From contig OU744724.1 in assembly GCA_916613615.1 (NCBI GenBank), positions 18,276,171 through 18,340,170 on the forward strand: a stretch of DNA of 64,000 bases, written 5' to 3'. Below, piece by piece: positions 31,001 to 43,100 of the stretch. The stretch is from Steromphala cineraria (lineage: Eukaryota > Mollusca > Gastropoda > Trochida > Trochidae). The notes under the pieces were generated by a model that was not told where the DNA came from, did no database searches, and saw only the letters and a program-made list of their open reading frames with translations. A program made the translations under genes and the position numbers. Each line of letters starts with the position of its first letter. Within the stretch, counting starts at the first letter, position 1.

Positions 31001-32900
31001 CCATAGTGCTACAGCTGTGGTAAGAATTGATTTTGAGATTGTGCATCAACTCTGATACTCTCAAAAACACTTATGTCCAAAATGTTATTCACCGTTTCTC
31101 CTGTGAAGAGTCTCTTAAAGATCCTGAAGAAGGGACAGCAAAAGTTTTCAGAATCGATTGTAATAAACCAGTTTTTGCTTTTGCTTACGATGCATCAATT
31201 TCAGAATGTTCTTCAGGATAGATAAATGACCGGTCACTAATGAACACTGGTTAATATCATGTGAATGATCTTTTCCAGATTGCCAACTTCACCATGCTTC
31301 ATCTAAAAGACAGTCTAGTTACCCAGGAGTCTCACATTGTTGGACAGTTCCTGAAACTCACCGATGATAGAGTTTACAATCTGCAGGTAAAGTCTGATTA
31401 GTAATCATATATAAAGGCAATTTAAGGGAAAGTATAATCAGAGGCAATCCTATAAATATGATACATGCCTTTTATTGTATGTCATGTGTCAGTTATGATT
31501 TTGTCTTTCCGAAATAGAAAACTTGAATGTGATGTGTGTTTTTTTCTTATCGCAGACACAATCTCAAGTCATTCATTTTTATGCAAACCTCTTTTTTTAT
31601 ACTAGCAAACTTGAAATGGAGAAGCCTTTTTCAATTATGATCTTAAATTATAGTTGGTTGTGCAATCAGCGATGCTGCAGAAAAGTAATGCTTAGCCTTT
31701 AAATCATTTCTGTATGCTTTGGGAAAACTGGAATTTAATTGTCTTCGCACTTGACAGAACATAATCATACAAAAGGGTAACTGCATTATGGCACAGGCCT
31801 GTAATCCCAAGCAATCTAATTATCTTCTACATAGGAAGTGTTGTCATTTCCTGAAGTTTTGAAAGAACATTTTTGTTGCAATTCCTTACAGCTAGGTGAA
31901 TTTTCTGGAAGCAAAAGGCATGCTGGAGTACGACATGTTATCATAGGGGATTATGATTTTTTACCTCTTTTGGAAATAAAGGATGAATTAAAAATAATAT
32001 AAGAGATAAACTGAAATATGTTCTTTATTCCAGCCAGTGTATGTTGCAACAGACAATGGAAGCCTATCCCAATCTACACAAACAGGAAGTAATATATCTC
32101 AAACTTATGATACTAATTCTACAACTACTCAACAATCGGAAAGTACTGCTGGTGGAACAACTGATCAGAATATAGAAGTAACAACTGAGGGTTTGTGTAA
32201 TACAGATGATTTGTGTGCAAGAAGTGATCTCTCTGGTGCTGAAGGTTCAAATACTTGTGACAATAAACAAGATAAAATCTGTATTAAAGATAAAATTGAG
32301 TTATTGCAAGAAACATCAAACACCAAACCAGGGAAAAGTGTTCAAAGAAACAGTGTAGAAAATAATGACACTGATAAAACTAGTTCAAAAGTTAATTCAT
32401 TGGATGGATGTCAGAATTTGAACACTAATATAATTGATGATATGACAATATTACCAGATTCTTCAAACACAGCATGTGTTCAACAGTTGACATTTGAGCA
32501 GAAATGTTCACCAGTCTCTGAACCAGTCCAGGAATCAAACTGTCCAGAATCTCAACCTATCACTCCATCTACTGGACCCTTACAGAATTTCACTAAAGAC
32601 ACTTTGGAAGAATCTGACCTTGACCCAGACAGTCCCGAATGTGTGGTGTGTCAGATGAACAGCATTACCCACGTCCTCCTGCCATGTCGTCACGCCTGTA
32701 TATGCGGACTGTGTTTCAAGAAGATTGACAAGTGCCCAATGTGTCGAGGATTCATCGACTCCTACTTCACTCTCGATAACCAGGACGATTCTGAGAGCGA
32801 GGTCAGTGTTGAAGAGCAGGAAGAGGAAGTTGATAATGGTTTCGTGGCATGGGTTATGAACCTGAATGATCGCCTGAATGATTACCTGGGTTTTACGTAA
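28038..32900 (+). CDS. CGRRF1: CGRRF1-like RING finger E3 ubiquitin ligase
   Basis: Six exons join in phase: 28038-28213, 29758-29891, 30276-30453, 30869-31019, 31279-31386 and 32034-32900 (537 residues). A membrane segment lies near residues 36-58 (FYAIVTILFCFITTAVLIL). The middle matches the CGRRF1 pattern: NPFSIQLKDANSANLK, then SLSVFWGVSINVVHEVLQ and RQRYPVVVIAT. The C-terminal RING (about 451-486) has CVVC, LLPCRHACICGLC and CPMC, the zinc ligands of the CGRRF1/MAPL-type RING. Known CGRRF1 is an ER-associated ubiquitin ligase linked to growth control. This one is longer than the human protein (about 330 residues), mainly through a Ser/Thr/Asn-rich linker of some 190 residues encoded in exon 6, plus an acidic tail after the RING. 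Poly(A) signals AATAAA lie at about 33135 and 35320. The gene appears intact. Confidence 0.88.
28714..28890. mobile_element. pogo/Tigger-like MITE copy 1 (TA TSD)
   Basis: The ends are CAGTAGAATACAGATATAA and GTTCGCTATATCCGTGTTCT...ACTG, with TA on both sides. The interior has TTAGTTCGCTATATCCGGTG. TA duplication and CAGT-starting ends fit Tc1/mariner elements of the pogo/Tigger type. It sits in CGRRF1 intron 1. Confidence 0.75.
29355..29535. mobile_element. MITE family B copy 2
   Basis: Inverted counterpart of 18386-18570, with the shared blocks GGGATATAGCCAATCAAATC and TATATCCCAAGTCGGGC around an AT-rich centre. In CGRRF1 intron 1. Confidence 0.7.
30470..30645. mobile_element. pogo/Tigger-like MITE copy 2
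   Basis: Same family as 28714-28890 (CAGTAGAACACAGATATAAC at the left end, ATATCTGTGTTTTACTG at the right), about 176 bases. The right-hand TA has mutated to TT. It begins 17 bases after the end of CGRRF1 exon 3. Confidence 0.75.
31640..31700. mobile_element. short MITE family A fragment
   Basis: GGTTGTGCAATCAGCGATGC matches the middle of MITE family A (compare about 7750 and 14335). Both ends are missing. In the CGRRF1 intron before the last exon. Confidence 0.45.
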
Positions 32901-33916
32901 AATTTGCTTGGATCAGTGTCATGTTATGAGTTAGCTCCCTTTGGAACATCCTACAGCTAAATTGCACATGAGAATGTGCACCCAAACCTTTCCCCTTCAC
33001 TCTTTCAAATATGGTTTCTATTGGTCTGAAAAATTAGAATTGAGCACACTTGGGGTCATACTTGACTGATTGCCTGAAATTCTTTTCTTTACTCAAGTGA
33101 TCATGTAATTCTTGTAAAGCTAAGATATCATACAAATAAATGTCACTTCTAAATGGTCATTCACAGTATATATATTGACATTAATGTCTTGAAATGATCA
33201 TGTCGACCATCTAACTTCACAAATCAATGTCATTCTAAAAAAATATTTTAATTCAAATAAGCATTGTCAGATACAGAGGTTGCTGCGGGGATGCCACCCC
33301 TCAAAAGAGAGTTACAATTTTGTAAAAGCCATATCCTGAATATCGTGGGACAGGGAATTGTAATTCAGTAAACAATCTACATTTCCTGTAGTCACATAAT
33401 CATTGATGCAAAGTTATCATTGCATGACTTTTACTTGTGACACCCACAGGGCACTCTCCGCCCAACCAAAAACACTCTGTCCGCCGCTAAAGAGCAACAG
33501 TGACCTAGAGTCCGAGAGAATGGACTCACTCTGGTACCCTATTTTCAAATTCTGTTCCTTAAGAGCCACAATTTCTTAAATGCTATATAAAGAATCAAAC
33601 CTTCCGCTACTCCCTTTCAAACTACAGGATCTGCTACCGTCCTTTAACAATACAGATGTTTGTGAAACATGTTACTGAAACGAACTGCAGAGGATTGTTT
33701 TTCTGTATTTACCCTGTGAAATGGCATGTTGTTTTAATATTTACTAGTTGTTTAAGCAACTCACTACTAATTTACAATTAATTCTTCACTAATATACGGG
33801 TCGAAGTTACTGTTTCCATGGAAACTGTAAAGTGTGTTCCATTGGTATAAAATAGTATGTTGTTTTACTATAAACTGCAGAAGTCTATCCTTGATGTAAA
33901 GGACTGTTGTTACCTC

Positions 33917-34724
33917 CACAGGGGCGTGTATCAATTTGATACAGTGCTAAAGAGACAGATATGCCTATTCCCCACCCTATAGTATATATATAAAGAGTAA
34001 AGGGATGTAACAAAGAAACAACCCCACCCTCAAAGTCAGTTTTCGCAATGAATCAGATTTTTCTGGCACGTTTCACGACTATGGGTCGAAAGCTAAATGA
34101 TTTCCCTTCTAAAGAACATTCCATTTACATGGACCTCTCCGCACCGAATAAATCGAGGTTGCTGATTGGCTGAAAAAAGAATGAGTGGGGGGAGGTCCAG
34201 ATCAATCTAATGTCAAGGCCAAACATGGACAAGTGTGTTGAGTTTTCTGTGATTTGAGCAAAACTGTCATCTAACTAGCCAAAAAATGATAAGTAGGAGT
34301 CGCAATAATTTTATTCACCCATGGAATCACGGTGCCAATAAAAATCACCAGCACATAGGTGTTGTCAGCGTCACTGGAGATAATAAACTGAATTTAAAGA
34401 GGAATTTTTGCCGATATCAGTGAGAGGGGATTTTGGCGTAACTATCTCGGAGGGTGGATTTCTATTGTGTCTTGCCTTGTAACTTTGGATAAAATGACGC
34501 GAAAGTGATGTGAAAGTTGATCGCTAGTTTAGTAGATAAATCATTAAGTTTTTGAGCCATAGTCTTGAAACGTGCCAGAAAAATCGGATGCATTGTGAAA
34601 ACTGACTTTGATTTAGGGTGGGGTTGTTTCTTCCTTACATCCCTTTACTCTTTATATACTATAGGGTGGCTAATAGAAATATCTGTCTCTCTAGCACTGT
34701 ATCAAAGAGATACACGCCCCTGTG
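33917..34724. mobile_element. 808 bp hAT-like MITE with 8 bp TSD
   Basis: Inverted ends of about 190 bases start CACAGGGGCGTGTATC and contain GTAAAGGGATGTAA and TTTCTGGCACGTTTC. GTTACCTC is directly repeated at 33909-33916 and 34725-34732. An 8 bp duplication and CAGGGG-like ends are typical of the hAT superfamily. It lies downstream of the CGRRF1 stop, possibly in its 3' UTR. No transposase frame. Confidence 0.85.
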
Positions 34725-35349
34725 GTTACCTCACTGCCAATGTTATGATCTGTTGTTGTCATGCCAACCCTTGAATGTGTGGTGTTTGTTAATTGTTGAA
34801 TTTTGATTCTTGTTTGTTGGTGTAGTCTGAACTCGAAAGCAGAGAAATTTGTTATTGATTGCCTTTTAGTTTCACAATGTCTAAGTATTGAACATGAAAT
34901 GAACCTTTAACCATGTTCCAATGGAAAAAACTCTGGGATGAAAGGAAACAGACATTTCAGTTTGTTGGGCAGTTTATTTTCTATAATTTAAAGTTAAGTG
35001 TATTTGAGTTAAAATGATTGCTAACTCATCAAAAAATGTTTACGTCACTATCTGTATTTCTTAAATTTTACATAATATATTCCTAATTATTTTATTCTTT
35101 TATAGGCAGTTTGCCACACAACACATCAATAATGTAAATGGTATGTAATGTCATCTCCAAGAAATTCTATTCTTCTTTCCGATTTTTCAAATACAAAGCC
35201 TTAGGTTTATGGATCAACTTTGATATTATTTGTTAGTATTTAATTCACTTGTTCATTACCATGATGACACATGCATGTAGCTTGTGATGTGATATATTTT
35301 CAATGGATTTTGAAATAAATATTAAAACAGTTTTAAGGAGATTTTGTGT

Positions 35350-36150
35350 TACTGGTAAGTAGACTTAGTTTGTGTACTATACCAACCTATAAGATTCTGT
35401 CTGGTCATTCACCGTCTCTCAGTAGTATATGACCAAAGGGTAATAATAAGACCAAAAGTGTATTGACAGTACACAAATACCAGCTGTCCAATGCAGTCAA
35501 TTGCACATGGCCACATTGGGAAATCCACACAACTTTTATTATTTTCTAATAACCATCTTCAGAGTGTACATCAGGGATGCAGATTCAAAATTTTGCCAAT
35601 CTGACATTTCAACTTTGACCAAAAACGGGTAACCAGAAGTATTATTAATTCATGAATAAAATTATAAGAAATGTATGTTGTTCCTTTATTCGAAATGAAA
35701 GTAAATTAAGATATGTTTGGAAACCTTTAACTTCATTTTTTTTTTTTCATATCCTGTTCGTTGAAGTGAGTGAAGCCACAATTGGCAAGATTATGACCGA
35801 CTCAAGTACCATGGTTTGTCTTTATGTACACTTTTGACAGTATAATATAAGTTTTATTTTGTCTTTATTTTCTTCAATTGGTAAATTTTTATGTTCCAAA
35901 TGTGCAATAGGGTAATTTTTCAATCGGTCAAGTCTGGCAAATAGACCGGTTTCTGCATTCTTTATTGAAACAATGAAAAAATTATTCTGGATGAAGAAGA
36001 GAACCTCACCATATATCATTACTCTGTAAGGTGAGATTATTATCTCTCATCAACCTGTGTTGATATTATTGATATCAGAGAACATTGACGGGGAGACTCT
36101 CTTTTCATTCCACAAGATATCAAAGAAGCAAGATAAGAGACAAGTTTAAT
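35350..36150. other. gap between convergent genes
   Basis: AT-rich sequence between the last CGRRF1-side poly(A) signal (about 35320) and the first minus-strand signal (TTTATT on the plus strand at 36152-36165). I see no gene or clear repeat here. Confidence 0.4.
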
Positions 36151-36151
36151 G

Positions 36152-39100
36152 TTTATTCTTTATTTCCATCAATGTTATGATCACAAGAAGCTGATTAGGT
36201 CTGTAGATTGAGCAAGCCTGACTTACATACAAATACAGAACTTTAATTTTAGAGGCCTGCATATAACTGTTTTACTGTACATCACCAAAATATCCTAGGA
36301 AACAAAAATATGGAAACAATGAATAAGAGAAAAATCTCCTATCGGTATATAAAAGGTAGCTTAAGATCACTCATGCAAATTTTTACTCACTAATAAATGT
36401 AAAAGATTTGAGTTGTTCAAGGTCTCCTTATGTGTTTTCTTATAAACATAAATAATCAAATACTAACAATATTAGCCTTCTAAATAGATTATGTATGATG
36501 CAGGCTAGAATGAATAATAAGTTAAATTATATCTTAAAATTTTCACGACTTAGATACGATACTTTTAGAAACATATTGATAATTTTACAATCAATTCAAA
36601 ATTCTTGTATCAATTATTTCCTTATAATAAGATATTGATATATAGTTTCATATCAAGATGCCTATAACACACAAGACCATATAAGCAAAGTTATAAAACA
36701 AAGCAATCATGTAGTATTTGTGTACCTTAATCAGCTGTCATTGGCCACACTTGTGTAAAATACAGGGACGGATGAAGTTGGTTTACAATGAAAGGCAATG
36801 CTGGTAAATTGTGTTGCAACTTGCACACAGCTAGTGAGACTGACTACAGTTGCTGCAATGGCTGCAACAACTACGACAGTGTTGCTGCAACACACCAGCA
36901 CACATCTAGGTGGTCACTGTACAAAAATAGTCTCCGCTCGTATTCTGTACAATTCCATTTGGACGGAGTTGATCTGAGAATTCACAATCTTTAATCAATG
37001 CTAGTCTTATTGTCAAGGTAAATAAAGTTGATAAAATTCACTGAATTGAATGCTGGTTATTCAAAATAAAGCTGATTGAATTTAATTTCTAAAACACTGA
37101 TTAACTTGAAACACCTAACAATATCAACTGTACCAAGAATAAAATTACATGTCAATTACAAAATGAATTGATTTTGTGCGTTCTAATTTCATTAGAATAA
37201 ATTTGACAATCTAATTAATGTTGCAGAACTAGATGCTACAGTGTACCGGTATATCCTAATAAAATGATCACCATCTACAATAATAGATGAAACATGTTTT
37301 AAAGCCATAATTATCAAATTTAACATGATGAAATAAATAACTAAATTAAAAATAAGTAGCAACACCCAATCAAAGTAAACAAAAGGTTAGTTGAAACCTT
37401 AAAAAAGAATTAAATTTGTATGTGTGAAAGAAAATATTAGTGGAACTTTATCAGTTACTTACATTTGAAAAACTTGTTCAGGGAAAATCAATGATACAAT
37501 TTAAAACGCTTATCAAAGATTAACTATAAGCTCATAATTGATACAATACAATCATACTTTTGGTACCATGACACTATGTGAGAACAAGTTTATACAGACA
37601 TAAATATACCTTTAACAGATTACATGATACAATACATAAATAGGTACTTAAAATATATCTTCAAGCTGTCATTCAATGTTATTAAATACTGATGAGCCTA
37701 GTTTGAAGTGAACACTCCTTACAGCGGCTAGGCTTTAACGTGAATGTCTATGTACAATAGTTCTACAATATACTCCTATACTGTTTGTCGCTCAATATGT
37801 ACAATAATCTATCAAATCCTTGCTATCTCCTCAGAGGAGAGCTGAGGAGCGTCACTAATAAATACAACTATACAGTCAGTCCCCAACAGGCAGGGAAGAT
37901 TAACATGAAACAAAAATGACTAATTCATAGCTCAGCTAACATACCATCAACTTTCACTGCCTCTCATATCCTGCTCGTCTGTCAAATGATTTTGTAAACG
38001 ATATCAAACTGCAGCCAGAAAAACTGGATTCAGAAAGAATATCTGCAAATAACTACCTGCCATTTTCAGATTGGGCCAGTCCCACTTGCAAGAGAAGTAA
38101 AAAAGACAGACAGACTTGTGGTTTTTATTCAAAGTAAAAGATTGTCAATTTATTGCTAATTTTGATTTTGGTTGATCATTCAAACCACTATTCAAGCATG
38201 CCGTAAGACCAAAATGTATACATCAATTCATGTTTATCAAAGCCAAGATGGAACTAAATTCTTTACATTGCTTTACATTCTAAAAGAGTCCATCAATAAT
38301 CGGTTTAAATCGGAAGACAGATTTAGTGAACCTGCAGGGAAAGTTGACAGTATGTTGGACACAGCTCTGGGGTGGGGGTCCGTGAGGGACCTGGACGGAA
38401 AGTAATCACAGTGAGCAGGTAGATGACCAGGAGAGAACATCATATCACAGATAGCAAGCATTAAAATGCTAAAACTTGGGCGAACCGTAGATGAACACTG
38501 ATGTTCTAAGAGGTTTGTACTGACATATCTTGGGCTGCAATGAAATGTTGAATATTAAACATAAGGGAAAGATTAGGAATATGATTTTTTTATTTTTCTC
38601 GCTTTGGGTCAGTCCTCCTGCATTTTCTTCAAAATGTCTATCAGCGATCTTCAAACTTGCTTTGTTTCATAAAGCCTCCCTTAACTTTCTTAAAGTTCAT
38701 ATTATAATCGGGAGTCCAATCATACTCAACCCAAATGACTGAAGTGTAAAGATTCACGGAGAACAGAAGTCAAATATTTTATAATGAAAGCCATTATCTA
38801 AATAATAAAGTAATTTTTAGAAGCATAAAAAGTTGCATTTGGCTTTGTCTGACTAGAAACCTTGTTTGCATAACATATCTATATCACTATTGTCGAGCAT
38901 TTCTATTTTTCGGCTGCAGCTCGTCAGTACAAACTCTCCGAACTTCAGGGATGATAAACAACAAGTAATACCACACCTTAAGGATAAAGCTATAAAAGCA
39001 CTTCAACAACTCCTCATGGAATGTATTTCCAAAATTCTCATAATATTGTTATATTCAGTTAAATAAACTCTTAATATCAATAGTGATCAGTCAAGTATGT

Positions 39101-40106
39101 ACGTATGGCATTACTTGGAGGGCTAACAATGGGCCAATGGTAATAAATAACAGGTGATATCTACATAACCTGAGATGACTATCTGTGGTGAAATAACAGT
39201 GAAATATGCACCATGATTGATACCACACATGTCCCGTGACACCACAGCAATATCATCTCTCTACATATAACCATAATGAGCAGGTATATACAGCCGTCGT
39301 CTACAACATGACTTCGTGCAACATCAGTTGGAGCAGCGCTCTATAATCAGTGGAATCAACATATACATACTTATAAAAAATAACTTGAGATCCAGTCAAA
39401 ACTAAAATGCCTGAATTCAAAATTAAGACAAGAGTCCTGTGAATTAGGATGAAATGATTGAACCACAATATCATTAAGTATCTGATTGCTCATCAATGTC
39501 ATAAAAGTGATTAGTTAACTTGTAAATATTCTATACAAAACTTAATGTTTCATGACACTTTGCTAGGACGGGAAAGCATGTATAATATACAAATATATGA
39601 ATAAAACACACTGGGCTGTGTCTACCACACAAACTAAATGTGACTGTGTTAATGCTTTCTATACCAACAACATATTCATGGGTTAAACAAATCTAAAACT
39701 CTTTCAATAAAACACTGAAACAAAACAAGCTTGATTACAAATTAGAGCATTTCATTTTCAGGATATTTTAACGATTTTAACGAAACCTTCTTCATATTTT
39801 GAAGCCTAGTAATTTAAACCCATTAGAGAAAATCAATCAAGCGCTAGATCCTACTGACATTTGAAATTCCTTCAATAACCATATGCATTACATATATATA
39901 TGCTTGCTAATTTTCATGAAGACCTTTTCCGATCACTTTTCACATAATCACATGGAGACCTCCAACATGGTCTTCAACCAAACTCCTTGGAGCACGCATA
40001 ATGCAGTGACAGACGAATGGGACGATTGTAACACATAGCTTTGGTATAGTAACTCAGTGAGAGTCCCGGGAGGGCGGGAGAAAGAGGGAGAGTTATCTGC
40101 CCTGTG
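36152..40106 (-). other. probable long 3' UTR of the TOGARAM gene
   Basis: The stretch follows the TOGARAM stop codon on the minus strand. It has no coding exon I can support and reaches a pair of AATAAA signals (minus strand) at about 36152-36165. A 4 kb 3' UTR is inferred from the signal position only; an earlier poly(A) site is possible. Confidence 0.35.
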
Positions 40107-43100
40107 CTAGGACTGGTCTATGAGTTCCTGGAGAAGGTTCAGATGGCGCGTGCTCACGTTAGGGTCGGAGCTGGCCTTCTCTATGAGACTCTGCCCCATG
40201 TGCTTGTACAGCACGCTGACGAGAGAGGACACGGCTTGTCTGAGGTCACTACTCCCACCGTGTAGCGCTCCGCTGCTGTTCTGGGCCCCCAACAGGTGCC
40301 AGAGGAGGGGCAACACGTGCAGTATCACCTGCTTCTGTTTCTTAGAGTACACACGGTCAACCAGGTCTGCAAAACATATTGCATAAATAAAATCTTAATT
40401 TGGTTTAATTACATTCTGAAGAAATTTTGAAATCATTAACCTTTTTTTAACCTAAAGGTCAATTGTGACCACTACAGATCAAATTTGTATAAATCATTAA
40501 AAGAATAGGAATGCAGGATTTTTGGGGTATAATTTACATTTAAAACTTGCTTCTTTATCTGGATCATCATATATTTATTCACTTTAAAGAAACTGTGAAT
40601 CAGAAAACTTAGCCTTGTTTGCCAAACAATAAGCATTGGAAGACAAAACACTGCCATATGGTAAGCTATATTATTGCAATGGAGGCACTTGTGACTTGTC
40701 CTAAGTACATTCTGCAATACGAAGATACTGAGTTGACTTCACTTTCAAACCAGTATGTCTCTGTTCTACTTACATGCCACTCTGACAACCATATCTGGTT
40801 TACTGCGAGGACTGACAGCCTGTGCTTGGTTTGCGAAAGGTTGTATCAACAAAGTTGGCTCTGCAACAAAGAAAAGTTTGATCATCAGCTCAACATCAAC
40901 CTAACTGGTTGGTATTTACTCATTTTCTTAAATGATTCAAGCCATCTTTTTGTAAACTTACATAAGCAAGACAGATACTAAAACAAAAGGTCACATTGTT
41001 TTTACAAATCAAGTCAACATCTTAAGACATTAAGAGTACATTTAAAAATATTCTGAAGCCATGGTTAAAGGAAAACAACTAACATTTTTAATCCCAAAAA
41101 TCATTTGATTAGCTTCATCAACTGACCAATGTTTTCTGTGATGCACTCAAGGATGTCTGTAGCAGCGTTGTAGATCTCCTTGTTCTTCGAGGAGAGGTTT
41201 GGCGCCACGTTGCCGATGGCCATGTTGATGACACCGCTGAGGTGGTCCTTCAGGAGAGGGATGATGTACAGCATCACTTGCAGCGCGTATAGGTTCACCT
41301 TACTGTTCGAGTCCTGCAGGCGAGGCAGGAACTTGTCGAAAATCTGAATCAAACAAATTATTAGAAGGAATTAAACATTGGTAACATTAACATAAGTAAT
41401 GAGATTCTTAATGATTTTGGGATTCAAACACTTCATCTGAATTCACAGATGTTCCGAGTCTATGTTGAGAAGTTCACAACACATGATTTTGATTGAAGAA
41501 TTTGAACACCTACCTTCACAAGGTTTGCAGAAACAGCTTTTGGGTTGTTTTCACACATTTCCCGAAAGTTGGTGAGCCCTTCGTATCTAGTCTTCCAGTC
41601 GTTGGCGCTGAGTTGACCTGTCATTTCTTGGATGTCCAGCATTGTATTCTCGTCCGTCCTCTGGACACGACGTTTTGGCACCGGCGTAGCAACACTTTCT
41701 GCAGAGCTGTAAAAAGAGACAAGAAATGTGTTACTTGCACGTGATGTAAATCAGTCAAATATCATAATGTGTAAGAATTTGTTTTAATGGAACAGAAAGA
41801 TAGATCAACAATTTTATGATTTATTCATTTGATTTGCTTCATCAACATTTAAATTCAAATACGAATTAACACATTTAAAAAAATCTTGTCTGTAATGATA
41901 TAAACAAATGGCATTGACATCAATTTAAATCATGTTAGTTCAAACCAAGTGAGGAAATGTGGAAAATTGTGCTTTGTTGATGAAATCTCATTTACAAAAA
42001 ATCTTAGATACACTCTAGCAATTCATGTATAAATGTCCAAAATAATAAAAGTAATTTCCAAAACTTCTTTCTAGGTGGCCAACAACAAAGCTCAACACTG
42101 CTCTCAAATGATAAGATATTTTGCACAAAATACATTTAAAATGTTCTCTTCGTGGCCGATTGTCTGTACAGAATCAAGAAATATATCCTCAGTTACTAAT
42201 ATTCAACACTGTGCCATAATCAGTTGTGCAAAAAAACAAACCTTAAAATGTGGGACACAACAAACACAAAATATCATTGCCATATCATTATCATCCTTAG
42301 TTATTTGTTTATGTGAGTAAAATGTTTTGTTTTTTTAAATATCAAAGATTTGAACATGAAAATATCAAACTGTATCATTTATGAAAAAGAAATAGTTCTA
42401 TGGTTTTGTTAACTTAATTATTGCAGGGAATGTAAGAAAGAACTCTTCCTTATTCATCAAGATAGTTTCTAAATGCCTCTGAAAGAAGTGACCCATCCTT
42501 TATTGTGCAAAATACCACACTTTGACTGTTGACTGTTAGAGAGCACGGAAGAGGACACTTTCCACACTGCCTCACCTAGCGATGGTGCTCATGATGGAGA
42601 GACTGCGAGATGCCAGGGACATGTTGGTCCCTGTGCGTCCCCCCCAGCTCCCAGATATACTGTACCTGCTGGCGGAACCGCCTCGGAACGAGGAGCCACT
42701 CCCGCTGCCTTGACGTGGAACATCACCAAGTCCCTGCAGGAGAGAAGAGTTCGGATATCAGATATTGTTGGGAATAATCATATAGAGAAAATTTGAGATG
42801 TCTTGTCTTATGATTAGACTACAAAAAGTCTTGTTACTGATTGAAGACAATTGAATATTGCATAAATCTGTACCAGATTTTTACTTCATTCTGATATAAA
42901 ATGATGACTACCTTGTTCCTCAGATTGTCCACAACTTCTTGAACGTTTCGGAGTTTGTTTGCTGGAACATACTTTTTCAGCATCTTGTCAAAGTCTTGAT
43001 GTGACATAAGCTGGTACAGAATCTTCTTCCCATGATACCTGATGATGAATCAAATCTTCATTACCAAGCAACAACCAATAAACCTACTATCAAGTACACC

